From Prostheceraeus crozeri (lineage: Eukaryota > Platyhelminthes > Polycladida > Euryleptidae), in contig CAJQUW010000879.1 of assembly GCA_907163375.1 (NCBI GenBank), positions 62,001 to 126,000 on the forward strand: a stretch of 64,000 bases of DNA, given 5' to 3'. The position numbers and the translations under genes are program-made. Positions within the stretch are counted from its first letter, which is position 1, and every line of letters starts with the position of its first letter. Positions 58,111 through 64,000 of the stretch are shown one piece after another. The notes under the pieces are model-generated. The model did no database searches. It saw only the letters and a program-made list of their open reading frames with translations, and had not been told where the DNA came from.

Positions 58111-58574
58111 GTTATGAAATCTTCAAAGGTTTCCAAAACATGACTGGTTCATGAATTCGTAACATAATGTACATGCACGAATGCGAATTTAACTGTGTGC
58201 AACAAATCTCCTTTTCCTATTTAATAAAGCTGCCAAAAATATGTCAAGACTGAAAAGCAACTAGGCCTACAGGCTATAGTAGCTGCAGTATGGAAAGGAT
58301 GATATAATGCGGCACCCAAGTTTCAACTACAGTGTATCCCATCTACATATAGGTCTACCGGTCATCCAAATGAATAAGAGGCATAAGTGCAAGCTTAGAG
58401 ATTGCAATCGTAACAAAAATAGCAAAAAAATCGATCCTGTCTGGAAGGTGGTTGGGCTCGGTATCGTTTGAGGGAGGTTCAACGGCGATCACGGGACCGT
58501 TTATGGGTGGGAGTAGGATAGGGGTCAAAACTCTTGGAAAAATCGATGGCGCAATTCTTGAACGACTCCTAAGA

Positions 58575-59378
58575 CGTAATTATGGTTATTTTTGAGCGAT
58601 GTGTCATCGAAATTTTCTGAGATTTGTGTGGGAAAGCGATGCTTCATGCGATTCTCAGTACGGTTACTTAGTTGCACACTCAATTATTTGTTAGAATAAA
58701 TGACTACTAATGGACAAACATTTATTTGAAGAAGTCATGAATATGATGAATAGTGGCATCATTTCTGATATGATATTTGCATTACGGTAAAAGTATGCTT
58801 CTCAAGTATATTTCAGCATTCATGTACTGGCACATTTAAGAATACTTCTTACTTAATACTCACCCAAGACTGACTTATGAAAGTACAATCGTTAAGTCAC
58901 TTTTCATGTCACTCAACTGATTTGCAATGACTGAACTTTCATATTCTGATTTCTTACACAGTACATTGTGTCGTCCTGTTTCTCATACCCGCTCCTGGAT
59001 TGTCTGTTTTCGCATGCAGGTCAGTTCTTCAAGTATTGAACGATAAGAAGGATAATTTACTTTGCATATATTGACAAGAATTTCTATTTGCATCCCACAT
59101 TTTTAGAAAGTAGGCAGGTCATTGGCAGGAGTCCAGAATGATACCGGAAAAGGTAGGCGCTTGATTAGGATCAAAGCGTTTAGGGATTTGTAATGACTGT
59201 ATGGAAGTGATGTGAAAATTGATCGTGTGTGTATGATGTTATAGAGCCAGAACAGCAAAAATTGAACACTTGCATAAGCAGAATGAAGACTGGTATAACC
59301 AGGTTACAACTACACCTTTTTAACTTCTATTCAAAATAAGTCAAGTTCTACAGTATTTAAAAAAAATTATTACATATT
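58575..59378. other. No gene recognised
   Basis: AT-rich spacer between the Harbinger-like element and the mariner. Near 59318-59355 a 38-bp piece is the inverse of the tandem unit at 62000. Confidence 0.4.
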
Positions 59379-59381
59379 ATA

Positions 59382-61119
59382 CGTGGTGTGATCCAAAATG
59401 TCCCAGACTAACCTACGTGCAGATAACCTGTGATAACGAATACTACTTCAGATGTAAATTTAGGTCTTTAAGGCATGAGAAATATGGTCGCCGAAATTTT
59501 TCCGGTCAGTTTTCTATTTTTAAAAAATATTTTTACATTTTAACATGAATTTCTGTATTTTCTGAATTGATCGAGATCCGATTTGTCTTATTGTTATAGT
59601 TAGATTGATTTTAATTTGTACCTTATTTGACGGATATCTTTGCCATGAATATTGCACGTCTTTTGTTAATTGCTTCATGTGTTACGATATCAATCAGTGA
59701 AGTTCATTCAGCACGCATTCATTAAGAAATCCGTGTCAACGATGGTTCTTTGTTCTATCAGTTTTCATGATGGATGTGACAAGCGTGTCTTCAGTCGAAT
59801 ATCGCAGTGTGATACGATACCTCCTGATCCGCGGCTTCGCTAATGGTGACATTCTAAAGGAATTAAGCCTGGCATATGGAAGCAAAGCTCCATCGAGAAC
59901 TACTGCTTATTTCTGGATAAGCGAATTTAAACGCGGAAGACAATCTGTGGAGCAAGATTTTTCAACTGTTGGTCGGCCGCAGGAGATTCCGGAAGAGAAA
60001 TCGAGTCAGTGCGATGAAGTGATTACAGCACACAGAAGGATAACCATCCGTGAGTTGTCAAGAGAGTTGCGAATCAGTTATCACTCCTGTCATGACATCA
60101 TCGAAAGACTTGGATATCGCAAACTGGCATCACGTTTCGTACCGAAGTTTCTGTCACCTGAAATGAAGGAGAACAGACTTCTGGCGGCACAGTCAAATTT
60201 GGATCTCCTCGAAATGCACGGAGATCAGTTTCTGAACTGCATCCTTACAGAGGATGAAACACCTTTAAGTTTGTATCTGCCTCAAAGTAAGCGAGAATCT
60301 GCAGAGTGGCGAAAATCAGGCGAGTCTGCCCCTTTGAAAATGCGATCCGGAACATCACATCGCCGGTCGTTGATGCTGACGGTCTTTTGGAACGCTTCGG
60401 GAATCCAACTGGTTGACTTTGCGGATAAAGGAGTAAGAATCAATAGCGAATATTATTCCAATCTGTTATCTGAAGCGAGGAAGAAAATAAGAAAGCCACG
60501 AAACATTCCCCTCTACTTGCTTCATGACAATGCTCCGATTCACACCTCGCAGGAGACAACCAATGCCTTAACGAGAAACGGATTTCAACTATTGAGCCAT
60601 CCTCCTTATTCACCTGACTTGGCCCCAAGTGACTTCTATCTGTTTAGATTCCTCAAAAAGCATCTTCGTGGACATCATTTTGAATCGCCAGTTGAACTGC
60701 GGGATGCAGTTACTGAGTTTTTTGATTCTTTGACACCGGAATTTTTTCATAAAGCTTTTTGTGAATTGAGACTTCGTTGGCAAAAAGTGACGAATGCTAA
60801 CGGCTCATACATTGAAAAGTAAACTGTTTTCTGGAACAAAACATTTGTTTTTCCGTTAATTATTAGTCAGGTTATTAGTGATAGCTTAACTGTCAAGTTA
60901 ATCTAAATATATTAATTCTAAATCGCTAGAATTTATAGGAAAATCTTGAAATTCAGACAAAAATGTTTGAAAATTTTGAAAAAATAGAAAACTGACCGGA
61001 AAAATTTCGGCAACCATATTTCTCATGCCTTAAAGACCTAAATTTACATCTGAAGTAGTATTCGTTATCACAGGTTATCTGCAAGTAGGTTAGTCCGGGA
61101 CATTTTGGATCACACCACG
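59382..61119 (+). mobile_element. Mariner transposon, 1738 bp, 140-bp TIRs
   Basis: The element starts CGTGGTGTGATCCAAAATGT at 59382 and ends with its complement at 61119, flanked by TA on each side (59380-59381, 61120-61121). The inverted repeats are continuous for about 140 bp (59382-59521 and 60980-61119) with about three mismatches, far longer than the ~30 bp usual for mariners. The transposase frame is uninterrupted. High arm identity and an open gene indicate a young insertion. Confidence 0.95.
59767..60822 (+). CDS. Mariner transposase, DD34D, intact
   Basis: 351 residues, a standard mariner length, with no stop. It catalyses excision and reinsertion of its own element at TA sites in the nucleus. 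Residues 10-70 and 85-120 are two helix-turn-helix units (RSVIRYLLIRGFANGDILKE; HRRITIRELSRELRISYHSC). The linker SRFVPKFLS (122-130) corresponds to the mariner WVPHxLT block. Catalytic residues are D163 in LTEDET, D254 in LLHDNAPIHTS and D289 in YSPDLAPSDFYLF, with 34 residues between the last two (DD34D). The C-terminus (WQKVTNANGSYIEK) matches the usual W.KC...GDYVEK end. The chosen ATG is the first of two adjacent Mets, about 245 bp inside the left inverted repeat. Unusual: the first motif reads TEDET instead of TGDE(K/S)W, which could weaken activity. Confidence 0.95.
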   Translation: MMDVTSVSSVEYRSVIRYLLIRGFANGDILKELSLAYGSKAPSRTTAYFWISEFKRGRQSVEQDFSTVGRPQEIPEEKSSQCDEVITAHRRITIRELSRELRISYHSCHDIIERLGYRKLASRFVPKFLSPEMKENRLLAAQSNLDLLEMHGDQFLNCILTEDETPLSLYLPQSKRESAEWRKSGESAPLKMRSGTSHRRSLMLTVFWNASGIQLVDFADKGVRINSEYYSNLLSEARKKIRKPRNIPLYLLHDNAPIHTSQETTNALTRNGFQLLSHPPYSPDLAPSDFYLFRFLKKHLRGHHFESPVELRDAVTEFFDSLTPEFFHKAFCELRLRWQKVTNANGSYIEK

Positions 61120-61124
61120 TATAT

Positions 61125-62365
61125 ATATAATATATATACGTAGTCATTTCTTATTTGATACCGTTTACATGATTGATAATAGGAAATCTTTCCCCGACCG
61201 CACATTTCAGCCAACATTTCCCAATTTTGAAAAATTACCAGTGATTATACCTATTACTGACTGCAGTGATAGACGTCTTTTTGTGTGAGATAGAACAAAA
61301 ATATGATAATCACATACGTTGGCCCACCTATTCTCTTCTTGAATACCAGAAGTCCACCCAAATTTGATCAAAAACACTATTGTTCCACTAACTACTCGCA
61401 ATTTATATATTAGCACATGTATAAGACATAAGCTACTATAACAATCTCATACACTACCGTTGTCGTTCATTAGTAAATCCTGACGAGAGATGGAAAAAGG
61501 AAAATGTCTTTGAACAAGATTGCATGCATTTAAACACAAGCGGGGTCTTAAATCCATTATTGCTTTGTCAATGATGGTTTCGAGATACCTAAGACGATGT
61601 TCGGGTTGGAAGTGTAGCCTAATGCAGTTTTGTTCAAAGCCGATGCTATTTCTTCAGCTTCATTCATTTGTATTCAATTCGTCAAGTGGCTGATTCATCG
61701 ACCAATCCTATTCACAGCTCGTGTGATTAGAAAATGAGAACAATGGAGAAGTTAGCGCTGATTGAGGTCATAGCCATAGATATCTCATGTACAGATAATC
61801 CTTAGACTAAAATCTTAGATTAGTAATTCCGAGAACGGTGCAAAGCGAACAAACTCGATGGAATAACTAACACTGGATTGTTATTTGCCATACATGTAAT
61901 TCTCAACTACCTAATTTTGAAATTTTAAATGGAACTTGACTTATTTTAATTAGAACTTGACTTATTTTAATTAGAACTTGATTTGTTTTAAATAGAACTT
62001 GACTTATTTTAAATAGAAGTTAAAAAGGTGTAGACTTGCAAGCTGGTCAGGCAGCCCACCGACTTAAACCGGGCCTGGTAGTTTTGAACAGAGACGCTCA
62101 AGGCCGGGTCAGAAAATTCATTTTTATTTACTTGTAAGGATGTGGATGTGGTAGTCAATAAATCATGGCTTGACTACGAGGAAATATTTTTCTGCAAATC
62201 ACGTGATAATGACACTCATGTGACGAAAACACACGCGAGTTGGGTTATTACACATACACACATGAATCACACTAGTTAAAGGCACCCGTCGTTGTGATCG
62301 TTGATTCTTGTGGAGACAATATATCACGACAGTGCATTAATTGAACGATTAGCGCAAAAAGTAGT
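61125..62365. other. No gene recognised; tandem repeat only
   Basis: AT-rich sequence after the mariner, holding the 21-bp tandem repeats at 61931-62018. From 62040 a GC-richer patch with GGGCCTGG/CAAGGCCGGG has no identified role. Confidence 0.35.
61931..62018. repeat. 21-bp tandem repeat, four units
   Basis: Unit GAACTTGACTTATTTTAATTA (last two with AAATA) is repeated four times, followed by GAAGTTAAAAAGGTGTAG. The last unit plus that tail occurs inverted at 59318-59355, on the other side of the mariner insertion. Confidence 0.85.
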
Positions 62366-62373
62366 TACCCCTT

Positions 62374-62565
62374 AAGCCAGAGGCACACAGGAAAAGTCAC
62401 AAGCCATTAGCCATCTTCCGCTCTCGGCATTACGATCCAACATGAGCTACTAGCCATAAACCATGAACCGCAGTTAATGGCATATTCTGTGTTCCAGCTA
62501 TCGCTGAAGCATATCTGTAGGAATTCCATTTTCGACTCATGACTTATCCTGCGTGCCTCCGGCCT
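62374..62565. mobile_element. Probable MITE, ~192 bp
   Basis: AGCCAGAGGCACACAGGAAA at the left and the complement of AGGCCGGAGGCACGCAGGAT at the right form an imperfect ~24-bp inverted repeat (both followed by AGTCA inside). No clean target duplication was recognised, so the superfamily is unassigned. Confidence 0.6.
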
Positions 62566-62569
62566 GAAA

Positions 62570-64000
62570 ATCTGCAAAAAGCAGTTTAGGAAGAAAACGT
62601 TGAAAGGAAGCTGGAAAAGAGACTCGTTCAGCTCGTTGTACTTGCTTTAACTGAGGTCGTCGTGTTATTCTCGTCATAGTGTTGAACTACACATACATAT
62701 TAGCTGCTTATCTATTGCCAACAATTTTATTTTGATGGTTGTCCTCAGCTTCTGATGAAATTTTAGCTGAAATATTCATTAATTTTGCAGATTAAAATGT
62801 CAGATATAAGGAGAAAACAACCATGGAGCATCAATATATAGTGTAGTCTATCTACCAGCAATAATTACAGGTCGAGTCCACCAAAATTGTCTAAATATTA
62901 AAATGTTCCTAAATATCTGATCCTAGTCGAGATTTTCTCAAAGGGGCTGTATTGGATCAAAAAATTCACTCATTCAAAACTGAGAAAATTCAGGCTATAT
63001 TTGAGATTTGTGCTGTCCTTTGATTTGCGAGACTTCTAATCTCCATTATCTTTACTTAATCTAGAACATTGATCTATTAACATAATTGATCAAAGTAGAT
63101 GATAACATACTCGTATTTTAAAGTTTTTCATAATAAAATGTCTGTAAACTGTTTTGGGAGATGGACCGAATACTATTAATGACGTCGGGGCTATTGGACA
63201 CACATATGCAAAGGTTGATATCATGATTAAGTCAGTTTGCACTAAGTTGGAGTATCCTGTACCATTGAGGTTATGGATGAAAAAAGATTTTGTCAGAAAA
63301 GCTTTATAAAGCGCAAGTGACTATTTGCGATGTCTTGACATATTTTAAAACGCTAACTAGTTCACATAAAGTTGAGTGAATCTTATCTACTATCTTATCT
63401 AAGTGACTTATCTTACAATGATAAATTGAAATATTGGGTGTGTTGATAACTGTCCCCAAACCTGTTCGCTGACTCATCCCTTTTATTCTAAAGTTTATCG
63501 ATACATTTATTCCTGCTTTAATTTCCATACATCGACAATAAGATCTTATTGAGCACTGCTGATTACTTCTTGATAACATTCAATCATTACTGATATTGCA
63601 ATGTAGCCATTTTATTAAGATGACCTCATTTTATTACGATCATGCGATGACCCATTACGATATTGTCTCAGTTAAAGCGTCGATCATTCAATCGACGCAT
63701 TTCGCTCTCCTGCCCTTTCAAGTGTCAATACTCAAAACCAAAAGTAAAGTGGCACCAAATATATTTCGATCTTACGACCTTCGTTATTGGTGAAAAGCAC
63801 AGAAACTGACAGATTCACTTGCAGCTGATTCAATTGTATCAACAGGAATGATTCTCAGTGCTTGACTGATTCTTTAGAATTTCCATTCCACAGCCTCAAC
63901 ACAAAATATTCTGTGTAATGCAAGTCATGAGATTAAAGTCCGCTTGAGATATTCAATGCATTCGCAACTTAAATATACGTGCATATACTTTCATTGTTCA
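62570..64000. other. No gene recognised
   Basis: AT-rich sequence to the end of the window, short frames only. Confidence 0.35.

Larger units (their letters stand above)
57193..58569. mobile_element. Harbinger-like non-autonomous element, 1377 bp
   Basis: The inverted ends GGAGTCGTTCAAGAATTACG and CGCAATTCTTGAACGACTCC (one mismatch) are flanked by TAA at 57190-57192 and 58570-58572. GC-rich GGGTGGGAGGGAGG-type subterminal sequences lie just inside both ends (57221-57235, 58470-58520). There is no coding capacity. It contains a copy of the dispersed family (57600-57720) and another inverted-repeat element (57891-58110). Confidence 0.85.

Noticed and set aside
1..64000. CRISPR arrays, operons, phage or plasmid genes
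   Set aside because: No regularly spaced identical repeats and no prokaryotic gene organisation; every recognised protein is a eukaryotic mobile-element protein.

Overview
The window looks like a stretch of an AT-rich animal genome, most likely a marine or lophotrochozoan-type invertebrate. The evidence is the transposon mix: Penelope-like elements with a GIY-YIG endonuclease, RTE- and CR1-like non-LTR relics, Tc1, mariner, pogo-like, hAT and PIF/Harbinger elements, and long (TA)n microsatellites. There are no bacterial-style operons, rRNA genes or convincing tRNA genes. I recognise no intact host gene. Every protein I can name belongs to a mobile element, and most are decayed. The species cannot be fixed from the sequence alone.

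Layout. 1-12 kb holds a broken CR1/jockey-like reverse transcriptase (RT), a hAT transposase C-terminus, an old ~650-bp direct duplication and an RTE relic. 12.4-13.2 kb is a clean hAT element with an exact 8-bp target duplication that keeps only a BED-finger ORF. 16.2-18.5 kb is a Penelope-like element with a long open RT/GIY-YIG frame, followed by an inverted repeat carrying hammerhead-ribozyme-like cores. 18.96-20.38 kb is a Tc1 element with an intact DD34E transposase. 21.5-24.7 kb is a graveyard of Penelope and non-LTR pieces on both strands. 26.7-27.45 kb is a decayed protein-coding sequence I do not recognise. 28-42 kb is mostly featureless AT-rich DNA with one more hammerhead-like Penelope terminus. 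At 42.0-42.8 kb there is a 282-bp inverted repeat of almost perfect identity. 44-49 kb has a Harbinger MITE, Penelope and LINE relics and a second unrecognised decayed ORF.

49.97-54.43 kb is a 4.46-kb PIF/Harbinger element with TAA target duplications and dense CTGAGAC subterminal repeats. A Harbinger MITE and a pogo-like element full of CGCCGATATA repeats are nested in it. 55.7-56.7 kb is an internally deleted mariner/Tc-type element. 57.2-58.6 kb is another Harbinger-like element with its own insertions. 59.38-61.12 kb is a young mariner with an intact DD34D transposase and unusually long (140-bp) inverted repeats.

How the parts work together. The complete DNA transposons (Tc1 and mariner) could supply transposase to related non-autonomous copies elsewhere. 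The short elements here are the typical non-autonomous dependants of hAT, pogo and Harbinger transposases. The Penelope relics share short hammerhead-like folds at their ends, which fits the known presence of hammerhead ribozymes in Penelope terminal repeats. The items most worth following up are the near-perfect palindrome at 42 kb, the two unidentified decayed coding regions (26.7 and 48.9 kb), the hammerhead-like series, and the nested Harbinger locus at 50-54 kb.
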